Source: Kofleriaceae bacterium (GTDB lineage Bacteria > Myxococcota_A > Polyangia > Haliangiales > Haliangiaceae). From it: a stretch of 64,000 nt of DNA. Shown one piece after another: positions 55,799 to 64,000 of the stretch. The first letter of the stretch is position 1. Each line of letters begins with the position of its first letter. The position numbers were made by a program, and so were the translations under genes. The notes beneath the pieces were generated by a model, which searched no databases, was not told the origin of the DNA, and saw nothing but the letters and a program-made list of their open reading frames with translations. The DNA lies in NCBI GenBank assembly GCA_020633495.1, contig JACKDR010000028.1, positions 1-64,000 of the forward strand, read 5' to 3'.

Positions 55799-58060
55799 AT
55801 GACCACGCCCGCTGCCGCGCCCGCCCCATCGTCCCCGCCGCCCGCCGCCCCGCCGCCCGCGGCCGCCGCCACCGGCGACGCCGCCGCCACCCAGGTGACC
55901 CTGGCGATCGGCGGCATGACCTGCGCCGCCTGCGTCCGCCGCGTCGAGAAGTCGCTCAAGAAGGCGCCCGGCGTCGACGACGCGGTCGTCAACCTCGCGA
56001 CCCACCAGGCGGTCGTGACCTACCGCCCCGAGGCCGCGACGATCGCCTCGATCACCGCCGCGGTGGTCGACGCCGGCTACCGCGCGACCCCGCCCAGCGA
56101 GGCCACCGCCGGCGCCGACGCCCGGCAGGCCGCGCTGCGGCTGATCGTCGCGGCGGTCGCCGGCGTGCCCGTGGTCGTGCTCGGCATGGCGCATGGCCTG
56201 GCGGTGCCGGCGTCGCGCTGGATCCAGCTGGCGCTGTCGGTGGTGGTGCTGGGCTGGGCCGGCGCGCCGATCTACCGGGCCGCGTGGGCGGCGCTGCGCC
56301 ACGGCGGCGCCGACATGAACGTCCTGGTCGCGCTCGGCACGGTGACCGCGTTCGCGCTGTCGCTGGTCGCGACCGTGGCGCCGCACGTCGTCGGCCACGA
56401 GGTCTACTACGAGGCCGCGGTGGCGGTGATCGGCTTCGTCCTGCTGGGTCGCTACCTGGAGGCGCGGGCGCGTCGCCGCGCCGGCGCGTCGCTGGGCCAC
56501 CTGCGCAGCCTGGTGCCGGCGACCGCGATGGTCGTCACCGACGACGGCGAGGTGAAGACGCCGCTCGAGAAGATCGCGCCCGGCGCGCTCGTGGTCGTGC
56601 GCCCGGGCCAGACCATCCCGGTCGACGGCGAGGTCGTCGAGGGCTCGTCGTCGGTGGCCGAGGCGGTGCTGACCGGCGAGGCGATGCCGCTCGACAAGGG
56701 CCCGGGCGACGCGGTCTTCGCCGGGACCAGCAACGCGTGGGGCCGGCTGGTGGTGCGCGCCAGCCGCGGCGCCGCCGACACCTCGCTGGCCCAGGTGGTG
56801 TCGGCGGTCGAGGCCGCGATGGGCACGCGCGCGCCGATCGCGCGGGTCGCCGACCGGGTCGCCGCGGTGTTCACGCCGATCGTCCTGGGCGCGGCGGCGC
56901 TGACGTTCGCGATCTGGATGGTCGTCGGGGGCGGCGCCACCGCGGCCGATCGCCTGGCGCCGGCGCTGCTCCACGCGGTCGCGGTGCTGGTGGTGGCGTG
57001 CCCGTGCGCGCTCGGCCTGGCGACCCCGACCGCGCTGATCGTCGGGCTCGGCCGCGCCGCCGAGCAGGGCGCGCTGTTCCGGTCGGCCGCCGCGCTCGAG
57101 CGGCTGGGCTCGATCGACGCGGTCGTGATGGACAAGACCGGCACGCTGACCGAGGGCCAGCCGACGCTCGTCGTCGAGGCCGCGGCGCCGGGGCAGGATC
57201 CGCGGCGCCTGCTGGCGCTGGTCGCCGGCGCCGAGGAGGGCAGCGAGCACCCGCTGGCCGGCGCGTTCCTGCGCGACGCCGGGGCGCGCGGCGTCGTGAC
57301 GCCGCCGGCGACCGCGTTCGCGAGCACGCCGGGCCACGGCGTCACCGCCACCGTCGAGGGCCACGCGGTGGTGGTCGGCAGCCCGCGCTTCGTCCGCGCC
57401 GCCGGCATCGAGGTCGACGACGCCGCGCTGGCGCCGGTGGCGCAGCGCGCGCTGACCCCGGTGGTCGCCGCGGTCGACGGCGCGTTCGCCGCGGTCTACG
57501 GCGTCGGCGACGCGCCGCGCGCCGGCGCGGTCGAGGTCGTGCGCGCGCTCGACGCCGCCGGCATCGAGGTCGTCATGCTGACCGGCGACGGCCGCGCCCC
57601 GGCCGAGGCCGTGGCGGCGACCCTCGGCATCCGCCACGTCGAGGCCGAGACCCTGCCCGCCGACAAGGCCGCCAAGGTCGCGGCCCTGCGCGCCGGCGGC
57701 CGCCGGGTCGCGATGGTCGGCGACGGCGTCAACGACGCGCCCGCGCTGGCCGCCGCCGACGTCGCGATCGCGATGGGCTCGGCCACCGACGTCGCCGCCG
57801 CCGGCGCCGACGTCATGCTGCTGCGCGACGACCTGCGCGCCCTCGGCGGCGCCGTCCGCCTGGCCCGCCGCACCCTGCGCATCATCCGCGAGAACCTGTT
57901 CTGGGCGTTCGCCTACAACGTCCTGGCGCTGCCGGTCGCGGCCGGCGCGCTGGTCCCGATCACCGGCTGGAGCCTGTCGCCGATGCTGGCCTCGGCCGCG
58001 ATGTCGCTGTCGAGCGTGTCGGTCGTGCTCAACAGCCTGCGCCTGCGCCGCGCCCGCTGA
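55799..58060 (+). CDS. copA: Copper-translocating P1B-type ATPase
   Basis: 753 residues. A Pro/Ala-rich leader (1-30) is followed by one HMA domain (GGMTCAACV near 38-46) and eight membrane helices. The transmembrane metal site is CPC (401-403) in VACPCALGLATPTAL. The actuator domain has LTGEAMP, the phosphorylation site is DKTGTLTEG (Asp445), the HP motif lies in GSEHPLAGA, and GDGVNDAPALAAADV is the hinge. It exports Cu(I) from the cytoplasm. Divergent from the copZ-like chaperone gene. Confidence 0.95.
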   Translation: MTTPAAAPAPSSPPPAAPPPAAAATGDAAATQVTLAIGGMTCAACVRRVEKSLKKAPGVDDAVVNLATHQAVVTYRPEAATIASITAAVVDAGYRATPPSEATAGADARQAALRLIVAAVAGVPVVVLGMAHGLAVPASRWIQLALSVVVLGWAGAPIYRAAWAALRHGGADMNVLVALGTVTAFALSLVATVAPHVVGHEVYYEAAVAVIGFVLLGRYLEARARRRAGASLGHLRSLVPATAMVVTDDGEVKTPLEKIAPGALVVVRPGQTIPVDGEVVEGSSSVAEAVLTGEAMPLDKGPGDAVFAGTSNAWGRLVVRASRGAADTSLAQVVSAVEAAMGTRAPIARVADRVAAVFTPIVLGAAALTFAIWMVVGGGATAADRLAPALLHAVAVLVVACPCALGLATPTALIVGLGRAAEQGALFRSAAALERLGSIDAVVMDKTGTLTEGQPTLVVEAAAPGQDPRRLLALVAGAEEGSEHPLAGAFLRDAGARGVVTPPATAFASTPGHGVTATVEGHAVVVGSPRFVRAAGIEVDDAALAPVAQRALTPVVAAVDGAFAAVYGVGDAPRAGAVEVVRALDAAGIEVVMLTGDGRAPAEAVAATLGIRHVEAETLPADKAAKVAALRAGGRRVAMVGDGVNDAPALAAADVAIAMGSATDVAAAGADVMLLRDDLRALGGAVRLARRTLRIIRENLFWAFAYNVLALPVAAGALVPITGWSLSPMLASAAMSLSSVSVVLNSLRLRRAR

Positions 58061-58069
58061 GCCGCGCCG

Positions 58070-58912
58070 CTACGGCCGCGGCACCGGGTCGAAGTGATCG
58101 AACGGGTGGGCGAACCACTCGCGCAGCGTCCGCGCGATCACGACCGCGTGCGAGCCGTCGAGCAGGCGGTGGTCGAAGGTCGCGCACACCTTCATGGTCT
58201 TGCCGGCGACCAGCTCGCCGTCGTCGACCACCGGGACGTCCTCGACGTTGCCGAGGGCCAGGATCATCGGCACCCGGCTGTACGCGATCAGCGGCACGTA
58301 GGCCTCCTGCAGCCCGATCGAGCCGATGTTGGTGATCATCACCGAGCCGAAGGCGTCGCGCGGGATGCCGAGGCGGCGCAGGTCGAGGTTGAGCTCGTAC
58401 GACAGGAACGAGGTCGCGCGCAGCATCGAGCCGACCAGCGGGCCGGGCAGCCGCGACAAGAGCGACCGCGTGCCCTCGAGCTCGCGGTCCTTGTGGGCCT
58501 TGACCTTGGCGAACCGGGCGTTGCACTCGTCGACGCACTCGGCGAGCGACTTCTGATCGGCGTCGCGCAGCACCGTGCCCGACAGGTCGAGCTCGCCGGT
58601 CGCGGGATCCTCCATCGCGACCTGGAAGAACACCGACACCCGCTTGCGCAGGTAGACCCGGCGCGCCCGCAAGAGCGCGTTGGCGTCGGGCATCCGGCGC
58701 AGCGCCTCGGCCATGGCGCGCCCCATCAGGTGGGTGACGGTGGCGTGGCGCCCGGTGGCGGCGCGAAACGCGGCCAGGTAGGCCAGCGCCGGCTCCATCC
58801 GCAGGGTCAGCGAGCCGTAGACGCTGGCCTCGGCGGCGTTGTCCCAGGTGCCGATCGCGAGCTTGCGGAACGTCGACGGGTTGGACTTGCGCTCGAGCTC
58901 GAGGTTCCCCAT
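58070..58912 (-). CDS. Stand-alone 2-oxoacid dehydrogenase acyltransferase (E2) catalytic domain
   Basis: 280 residues consisting of the chloramphenicol-acetyltransferase-like E2 core only; the lipoyl and E1/E3-binding domains are absent. The active-site motif DHRLLDGSHA near the C-terminus is intact. VTHLMGRAMAEALRRMPDAN and AFGSVMITNIGSIGLQEAYV are typical core segments. Without a lipoyl arm it probably acts as an acyl-CoA-dependent acyltransferase on another substrate, as known for other CAT-fold proteins. GATACT (58919-58924) lies 6 bases before the ATG. Convergent with copA (9-base gap). Confidence 0.85.
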   Translation of the reverse strand: MGNLELERKSNPSTFRKLAIGTWDNAAEASVYGSLTLRMEPALAYLAAFRAATGRHATVTHLMGRAMAEALRRMPDANALLRARRVYLRKRVSVFFQVAMEDPATGELDLSGTVLRDADQKSLAECVDECNARFAKVKAHKDRELEGTRSLLSRLPGPLVGSMLRATSFLSYELNLDLRRLGIPRDAFGSVMITNIGSIGLQEAYVPLIAYSRVPMILALGNVEDVPVVDDGELVAGKTMKVCATFDHRLLDGSHAVVIARTLREWFAHPFDHFDPVPRP

Positions 58913-59010
58913 GGCGTCAGTATCGCCCGTCGTCGCCGCGCCGGGTCGGTCGCGGCCGCCTGCGGCAACCGGCCGCGGCCGTCGCCGGGTCGTGGCACAG
59001 TGCGGCCCCG

Positions 59011-59739
59011 ATGAAGCTCGACGCCCGGCTGACCCTGTTCATGACGCTGGTCGGCGTCTTCCTGACCTCGTTGCTCCTCGGCAACCTGATCGGCGGCAAG
59101 CTCACCTACATCCCGTTCGCCGGCGAGCGCTACACCCTGTCGGTCGGCGAGATCCCGTTCCCGCTGACCTTCGTCCTCACCGACATCCTCAACGAGTTCT
59201 ACGGCCGGCGCGTGGTCCGCCGCGTCACCTGGCTCGGCTTCGCGATGACCGGCATGGCGTTCGCGATGATCCAGCTGGCCGCGCTGGCGCCGTGGGTCCC
59301 CGAGGCCCACCACGCCGACTGGCAGGGCCTGCCGCCGAGCGCGTTCACCGCGGTCTTCACCAGCGCGACCCGCATCCAGATCGCGTCGATGATCGCGTAC
59401 CTGACCGCGCAGATGGTCGACATCAGCACCTTCTTCGCGATCAAGCGGCTGACCGGCAACCGCATGCTGTGGCTGCGCGCCACCGGCTCGACCGCGATCT
59501 CGCAGCTCGTCGACACCATCCTGGTGGTCACGATCGCGTTCGGCAGCACGCTGCCGACCCACACGCTGGTCGAGATCGTGATCACGTCGTACCTGGTCAA
59601 GCTCGCGGTCGCGATCGGGATGACGCCGCTGATCTACGCCCTGCACGGCCTGATCGAGCGGGTGTGGCACCTCCAGCCGGTCCCGCTCGAGCAGCCGGGT
59701 GGCGACGTCGGCGGCACCGACGAGCCGTCGCGACCCTGA
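59011..59739 (+). CDS. Queuosine precursor transporter (YhhQ/QueT-type, VUT family)
   Basis: 242 residues, six or seven membrane helices. Family signatures: SLLLGNLIGGK, FPLTFVLTDILNEFYG, and WLRATGSTAISQLVDTILVV. These inner-membrane proteins import queuosine precursors (preQ0/preQ1) for modification of tRNA at GUN anticodons. No queuosine synthesis gene is present in the window. Standard length; the Gly/Asp-rich C-terminal tail (about 225-242) is probably disordered. Confidence 0.9.
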   Translation: MKLDARLTLFMTLVGVFLTSLLLGNLIGGKLTYIPFAGERYTLSVGEIPFPLTFVLTDILNEFYGRRVVRRVTWLGFAMTGMAFAMIQLAALAPWVPEAHHADWQGLPPSAFTAVFTSATRIQIASMIAYLTAQMVDISTFFAIKRLTGNRMLWLRATGSTAISQLVDTILVVTIAFGSTLPTHTLVEIVITSYLVKLAVAIGMTPLIYALHGLIERVWHLQPVPLEQPGGDVGGTDEPSRP

Positions 59740-59853
59740 CGCGGTGTCTCAGGCCGGCGTCACACCGGTGACGGTGGTCGCCGAAGTGGCCGGGATCAGG
59801 GGCGCGTGCCTCCGGCCCGGCCCTTGCTGTGCCTCCGCGCAGGAGACGGCAAC

Positions 59854-61059
59854 ATGATGTCCAGCGAGTCCAGGTCCCAGGATTTCCCCATCGTCGAGCT
59901 CGAGGCCATCGAGACCCAGCCCCTGGGCAAGGCCTCGGTGCTGGTGGTCGACGATGACGCCGCGGTGCTGCGCGCCCACACCCGCACCCTCGCGCGCACC
60001 CAGCTGGACGTGGTCACCGCCAGCTCCGGCGACGAGGCCCTGATCCGGCTGCAGGAGCGCGCGTTCGACGTCGTCGTCACCGACATCTCGATGCCGGGCA
60101 TGAACGGCATCGACTTCCTCCGCGCGGTCCGGCTGGTCGACGCCGACCTGCCGGTCCTGTTCGTCACCGGCGAGGCCAGCCTCGACACCGCGATCGACGC
60201 CGTCGAGCTCGGCGCGACTCGCTACCTGGCCAAGCCGGTCGAGCCCGAGGTGCTGCGCGCCTCGGTGGCGAGCTCGGCGCGCATGTACCGGTCGATCCTG
60301 CGCGGCCGCGAGGCCGCCAGCAGCTCGGGGCTGGCGATCTTGCTGCGCGGGGAAGCGGCGCTCGAGGCCGCGTTCGACCGCGCGCTGTCGACGCTGCACA
60401 TGGTCGCGCAGCCGATCATGTCGGCGCTGACCGGCAGCCGCGTCGCCTGGGAGATGCTGGTCCGGACCCGGTCGTCGGAGCTGCCGCACCCGGGCGCGCT
60501 GTTCAGCGCCGCCGAGCGGCTCGACCGCGTCCGCGAGCTGGGCCGGATCATCCGCGCCGCGGTGGTCGACCTGCTGCCGCTGATCCCCGAGGACGAGATG
60601 GTCTTCGTCAACCTCCACCCCGACGACCTGCTCGACGACGAGCTGTTCGACGGCAGCGCGCCGCTGGCCGAGCAGTCGTTCCGGATCGTCCTCGAGGTCA
60701 CCGAGCGCACCGCGCTCGGCCACGTCGACGGCCTCGCCGAGCGCCTGGCCCGGCTGCGCAAGCTCGGCTACCGGATCGCGGTCGACGATCTCGGCGCCGG
60801 CTACGCCGCGCTGTCGGCGGTGGTCGCGATGCGCCCCGACGTGGTCAAGCTCGACATGAGCCTGATCCGCGGCGTCGACGCCGACGACGTCCGCAAGGGC
60901 GTCGTGTCGTCGGTGGTCGGCATGTGCCGGATGCTCGGGGTCTGGACCGTCGCCGAGGGCATCGAGACCGAGGCCGAGCTGGCGGCGGTGACCGAGCTGG
61001 GCTGCGACCTGGTGCAGGGCTACCTGCTGGGACGACCGGCGCCGTTGACGCCGCGCTAA
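59854..61059 (+). CDS. Response regulator with EAL (c-di-GMP phosphodiesterase) output, paralogue 1
   Basis: 401 residues; AGGAG lies 9 bases before ATG 59854. Receiver domain about 27-145: VVDDD acidic pocket, phospho-acceptor Asp77 in VVVTDISMPG, Lys in YLAKPVEP. EAL domain about 165-395: the signature is EML (WEMLVR) rather than EAL, but the metal and catalytic residues persist in VNLHPDDL, LEVTERTAL, VDDLGAGYA, VKLDMSLI, AEGIETEAEL and QGYLLGRP. It should hydrolyse c-di-GMP to pGpG when phosphorylated by a partner kinase. A second copy of the same architecture follows at 61321. Confidence 0.9.
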   Translation: MMSSESRSQDFPIVELEAIETQPLGKASVLVVDDDAAVLRAHTRTLARTQLDVVTASSGDEALIRLQERAFDVVVTDISMPGMNGIDFLRAVRLVDADLPVLFVTGEASLDTAIDAVELGATRYLAKPVEPEVLRASVASSARMYRSILRGREAASSSGLAILLRGEAALEAAFDRALSTLHMVAQPIMSALTGSRVAWEMLVRTRSSELPHPGALFSAAERLDRVRELGRIIRAAVVDLLPLIPEDEMVFVNLHPDDLLDDELFDGSAPLAEQSFRIVLEVTERTALGHVDGLAERLARLRKLGYRIAVDDLGAGYAALSAVVAMRPDVVKLDMSLIRGVDADDVRKGVVSSVVGMCRMLGVWTVAEGIETEAELAAVTELGCDLVQGYLLGRPAPLTPR

Positions 61060-61095
61060 CAGCGCGGCGCGCGCCGCCCCATCGTGATCGCCGCC

Positions 61096-61123
61096 GAGGC
61101 GGTGCCCTGACCGGCACCGCCTC
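61096..61123. terminator. 11-bp perfect hairpin after the first EAL gene
   Basis: GAGGCGGTGCC (61096-61106), loop CTGACC, GGCACCGCCTC (61113-61123). It starts 37 bases after the stop codon. No T tract; a candidate terminator or RNA-processing structure. Confidence 0.45.
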
Positions 61124-61130
61124 GCACCTC

Positions 61131-61157
61131 GTGGGCGCGCGTGAGGTGCGCGCCCAC
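61131..61157. other. 10-bp perfect hairpin with a competing stem
   Basis: GTGGGCGCGC (61131-61140) pairs with GCGCGCCCAC (61148-61157) around GTGAGGT. An alternative stem, GCACCTC (61124-61130) with GAGGTGC (61143-61149), would exclude it, so the region can switch between two folds. It lies in the 261-base gap between the EAL paralogues. Confidence 0.4.
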
Positions 61158-61320
61158 CCGGCGCGCGTGCGCGCGGCGTCGCGTCGCCGCGTCGCGGCAC
61201 GATCCGTCGCCGCCGTGACGTTTCCGAGCAGGGGTGATGTCACCGGCCTGACGGCGCCACGCGCAACCGGCTGGATCCTGGCCGCCCGCGATCGGCGCGC
61301 CGCTTGCTAGTCGCCATGTC

Positions 61321-62490
61321 ATGCAATCCGCCTGCGACTTCGTCCCCGGCCTGCCGCCGACCGTCCTGGTTGTCGACGACGACGTCGACATGCTGCTGAT
61401 GCAGCGCCGCACGCTCGGCGCCGCGGGCATGACCGTGCTCACCGCCGAGTGCGTCGACCAGGCGCTGATGATCCTGCAGTCGCGCCCGGTCGAGGTCGTG
61501 GTCAGCGACATCTCGATGCCGGGGCGCGACGGCCTCGATCTGCTCCGCGCGATCCGCCCGACCGATCCGAACCTGCCGCTGATCTTCGTCACCGGCAGCG
61601 CCAGCCTCGAGTCCGCGATGCTGGCCGTCGATCTCGGGGCCAGCCACTACCTGCAGAAGCCGGTCGACACCCGGCTGCTCCGCCAGCACATCCAGGCCGC
61701 CGCGCACGCCTACCGGGCGGCCCAGCGGCAGCGGGACGTCGCCGGCGCCGCCGCCGCGTCGGGCTCGATGCGCGGCGTCGCGGGCAGCGAGACGACGTTC
61801 CAGGCCGCGCTCGACTCGCTCGAGCTGGTCGTGCAGCCGGTGATGTCGGCGGCGACCGGCCGCCGGGTCGGCTGGGAGGCGCTGGTGCGCAGCGGCGAGC
61901 GCAGCCTGGCCAACCCCGGCGCCCTGTTCGCCGCGGCCGAGCGGCTCGACCTGGTCACCGAGCTGGGCCGGCGCATCCGCGCCGCCGCCGCCGAGCTGAT
62001 CTCGACCCTGCCCGAGGGGCTGGTCTTCCTCAACGTCCACTCGGCCGAGCTGCTCGACGACGAGCTCTACGATCCCGAGCAGCCGCTGTCACGGGTCGCG
62101 CCGCGCGTCGTCCTCGACATCACCGAGCGGGTCGCGCTGACCCACGTCGCCGGCGTCGCGTCGCGCGCCGACCGGCTGCGCCGGCTCGGCTTCCGCATCG
62201 CCGTCGACGATCTCGGCGCCGGCTACGCCGCGCTGGCCGCGATCGTCGAGCTGCGCCCCGACGTCGTGAAGCTCGACATGAGCCTGATCCGCAGCATCCA
62301 CCGCGACCCGGTCCGGCAGAGCGTGGTCAGCTCGGTCGTCGACATGTGCGCGCGGCTGGCGATGTGGACCGTCGCCGAGGGCGTCGAGACCCAGGACGAG
62401 CTGGCCGCGGTCGAGCAGCTGGGCTGTGACCTCGTGCAGGGCTATCACATCGGTCGACCGGCGCCCTGGATCGACCGTGCCGCCGGCTGA
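61321..62490 (+). CDS. Response regulator with EAL output, paralogue 2
   Basis: 389 residues. Receiver about 14-135 with VVDDDVDM, phospho-acceptor Asp63 in VVSDISMPG and Lys in YLQKPVD. The EAL domain (about 160-385) keeps the exact WEALVR signature, with NVHSAEL, LDITERVAL, VDDLGAGYA, VKLDMSLI, AEGVETQDEL and QGYHIGRP, so phosphodiesterase activity is expected. It is clearly a duplicate of the preceding gene. The linker between domains differs most (Ala/Gly-rich, about 140-160), which may separate their signals. The receiver-histidine kinase gene follows 117 bases later. Confidence 0.9.
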   Translation: MQSACDFVPGLPPTVLVVDDDVDMLLMQRRTLGAAGMTVLTAECVDQALMILQSRPVEVVVSDISMPGRDGLDLLRAIRPTDPNLPLIFVTGSASLESAMLAVDLGASHYLQKPVDTRLLRQHIQAAAHAYRAAQRQRDVAGAAAASGSMRGVAGSETTFQAALDSLELVVQPVMSAATGRRVGWEALVRSGERSLANPGALFAAAERLDLVTELGRRIRAAAAELISTLPEGLVFLNVHSAELLDDELYDPEQPLSRVAPRVVLDITERVALTHVAGVASRADRLRRLGFRIAVDDLGAGYAALAAIVELRPDVVKLDMSLIRSIHRDPVRQSVVSSVVDMCARLAMWTVAEGVETQDELAAVEQLGCDLVQGYHIGRPAPWIDRAAG

Positions 62491-62607
62491 TCCGCCGCGA
62501 CCGTCACGCCGACCTCCCGGTTCACCCCACGGGGGGGACCGGCACCGGGTGACGCGACGTCGTCGAGCCTGGTAGATTGGGGGCGCCTCCCCGGGGAGGA
62601 GGCCGTC

Positions 62608-63738
62608 TTGCCGCACATCCTGATCGTCGACGACACCGTGACCGCCCCCTCGCCGCTCGAGGCGCTCCTCGGCGTGCCCGGCCACGATCTCGTCCACGCC
62701 GCCGGCGTCGCCGCCGCGTGCGCGCACGTCACCGCGACCGCACCCGAGCTGGTCGTGATCGACGCGACCGCGGGCGTCGCGGTCGACGCTGCCGCCGAGC
62801 TCACCCGGCGGATCAAGGACGCCCACGCCGGCACGTTGCTGCCCGTGGTCGTGGTCGCGGCGGCCGACGATCGCGCGACCCGCGATCGCGGCCTGGCCGC
62901 CGGCGCCGACGACATCGTCACCGCGTCGATCGATCGCCGCGAGCTGGCGCTGCGCGTCGACAACCTGCTGGCGCTGCGCCGCCGCGACGTCGACGTCACC
63001 CGTCGCGACATCGCGCTGCTCGAGCTGGCCGGCGGCCGCGACGAGGGCCTGGCCGCCGTGGTCCACGACCTGCGCAGCCTGATCACGGTCATCCTCGGCG
63101 CGGTCGACTACGTCGACCGGGACGCCGGCCTGAGCGACGACGCGCGCGACGCCGTCGGCGACTGTCGCCAGGCGTCGGGCCGCATGATGAAGCTGCTGGC
63201 CAGCATCCACGACCTCGGCCGGCCCACGGTCGGCAAGCGCTCGGCCGGGCGCGTCGCGGTCGCGGTCGCGGCCCTGGTCGACGTCGCGCTGGCGCCGCGT
63301 CGCGCCGCGTTCGCACGGCGCGACGTCGACGTGACCTGCGAGGTCGGCGCCGCGCACGTCGAGGTCAACCGCGACGTCGTCGAGCGCGCCCTCGGCTACG
63401 CGCTCGACAACTGCCTGTGGCACGTCCCCACCGGGGGCCGGCTCCGGGTGTGGACCACCGCCGTCGGCGCCGACGTCGAGCTCCGCGTCGGGCGCACGGG
63501 CGCGCCGGCGACCGCGGCCGAGCGCGCCGCGCTCGAGGCGCCGCGCGCGGTGGGGGCCGCGATCGATCCCCACGACGCCGGCCTGGGCCTGTACGCGTGC
63601 CGCCTGGCGGCCGAGGTCCACGGTGGCAAGCTCTGGGTCGAGGACGACGCCGAGCTGCCGGCGGTGCTGGCGTGCCGGCTGCCGGCGCCGCTGGGGCCGG
63701 TGGCGCCGACGCGTGGGCGGATCGAGGGAGGAACCTGA
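62608..63738 (+). CDS. Histidine kinase with N-terminal degenerate receiver domain
   Basis: 376 residues from a TTG start with GGGAGGAGG 5 bases upstream; TAGATT (62572-62577) is a -10 box giving a normal leader. The receiver-like domain (about 1-120) keeps ILIVDDT and a possible phospho-acceptor Asp52 (VVIDATAG), but the conserved Thr/Ser and Lys are replaced (VVVVAAADD, IVTASIDRR). The DHp helix has His153 in VVHDLRSLITV, and the ATPase domain has an N box ERALGYALDNCLW and a G box DAGLGLYACRLA. Cytoplasmic, no membrane helix. Probably controls the adjacent response regulators. Its TGA overlaps the next ATG by one base. Confidence 0.82.
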   Translation: MPHILIVDDTVTAPSPLEALLGVPGHDLVHAAGVAAACAHVTATAPELVVIDATAGVAVDAAAELTRRIKDAHAGTLLPVVVVAAADDRATRDRGLAAGADDIVTASIDRRELALRVDNLLALRRRDVDVTRRDIALLELAGGRDEGLAAVVHDLRSLITVILGAVDYVDRDAGLSDDARDAVGDCRQASGRMMKLLASIHDLGRPTVGKRSAGRVAVAVAALVDVALAPRRAAFARRDVDVTCEVGAAHVEVNRDVVERALGYALDNCLWHVPTGGRLRVWTTAVGADVELRVGRTGAPATAAERAALEAPRAVGAAIDPHDAGLGLYACRLAAEVHGGKLWVEDDAELPAVLACRLPAPLGPVAPTRGRIEGGT

Positions 63739-64000
63739 TGGGACGAGCGCTGCTGGTCGACGACGAGAGCCTGATCCGACGCCGGGTGCGCCCGGTGCTC
63801 GAGGCCCTCGACCTCGAGGTGGTCGAGGCCGACGACGGCAAGGTCGCGATCGAGCGCCTGCGCGACGGCGCCTTCGAGGTCGTGGTCACCGATCTGCGCA
63901 TGCCCGAGGTCGACGGCATGGCGGTGATCCGCGAGGTCCGGGCGCTGTCGCCCGAGACCCCGGTCATCGTCCTGACCGCGTCGGGGCGGGTCGAGGACTG
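63738..64000 (+). CDS. Response regulator (5' part, runs off the window)
   Basis: The 87 complete codons visible encode a receiver domain: LLVDDESLIRRRV acidic pocket, phospho-acceptor Asp52 in VVVTDLRMPEVDG, and IVLTASGRVED with the conserved Thr. The start overlaps the preceding stop (TGATG), so it is coupled to the histidine kinase and is its likely phosphorylation partner. The output domain lies beyond the right edge and is unknown. Confidence 0.88.
   Translation, partial: MGRALLVDDESLIRRRVRPVLEALDLEVVEADDGKVAIERLRDGAFEVVVTDLRMPEVDGMAVIREVRALSPETPVIVLTASGRVED

Overview
The window is very GC-rich (my estimate is a little over 70 percent). It carries many short lipoproteins, a kinase fused to WD40 repeats, a VIT/VWA protein, receiver-EAL proteins and a PilT-like ATPase. 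That mixture suggests a myxobacterium-like member of the Myxococcota, perhaps near the Haliangium/Kofleriaceae group. This is inference from style and gene content, because no rRNA gene is present.

Layout. 1-9.6 kb: the 5' end of an ECF-like sigma factor, a 400-base gap with two copies of a long imperfect palindrome, a MocR-type regulator, a penicillin-acylase-family lipoprotein, comM, a lipoprotein, a hotdog thioesterase and a copper monooxygenase-like lipoprotein. 9.6-16.9 kb: a VIT/VWA protein, then patatin, an ABC exporter and a zinc-ribbon/B12-binding protein in one run, and an alpha/beta hydrolase. 16.9-20.1 kb: tyrosine/homogentisate catabolism (hmgA-hppD) with a divergent LysR regulator. 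20.3-22.2 kb: a small lipoprotein and a membrane class III adenylate cyclase. 22.3-33.7 kb: a surface-polysaccharide cluster with a UDP-GlcNAc 2-epimerase, a processive family 2 glycosyltransferase, a methyltransferase-glycosyltransferase fusion, a Wzm/Wzt exporter, a second family 4 glycosyltransferase and two methyltransferases. Many of these genes overlap by 4 bases and read as one translationally coupled operon.

33.7-38.2 kb: a D-aminoacylase-like amidohydrolase, a recA operon coupled to two unrecognised CPxC proteins, and two tandem serine-anticodon tRNA genes that fold best with an 8-bp acceptor stem and a 4-position T stem instead of 7/5. 38.2-45.2 kb: lipoproteins, a PP2C-like protein that has lost its metal-binding aspartates, small unknown proteins and a molybdopterin oxidoreductase. 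45.2-53.4 kb: a 1592-residue Ser/Thr kinase with WD40 repeats, a lipoprotein, a truncated haemoglobin and an ACE-like M2 peptidase. 53.4-59.7 kb: a PilT-family ATPase, a divergent copper chaperone and copper ATPase pair, a stand-alone E2-type acyltransferase domain and a queuosine-precursor transporter. 59.8-64 kb: a signalling cluster of two receiver-EAL paralogues, a receiver-histidine kinase and a partial response regulator.

The observations most worth a second look are: the tandem 8/4 tRNA-Ser pair with its own promoter; the repeated placement of a TANNNT box 6-8 bases before start codons, suggesting widespread leaderless transcripts; TCCGG site clusters in front of both recA and comM; the zinc-ribbon protein with CarH-like B12 signatures; and the recA-coupled CPxC proteins.
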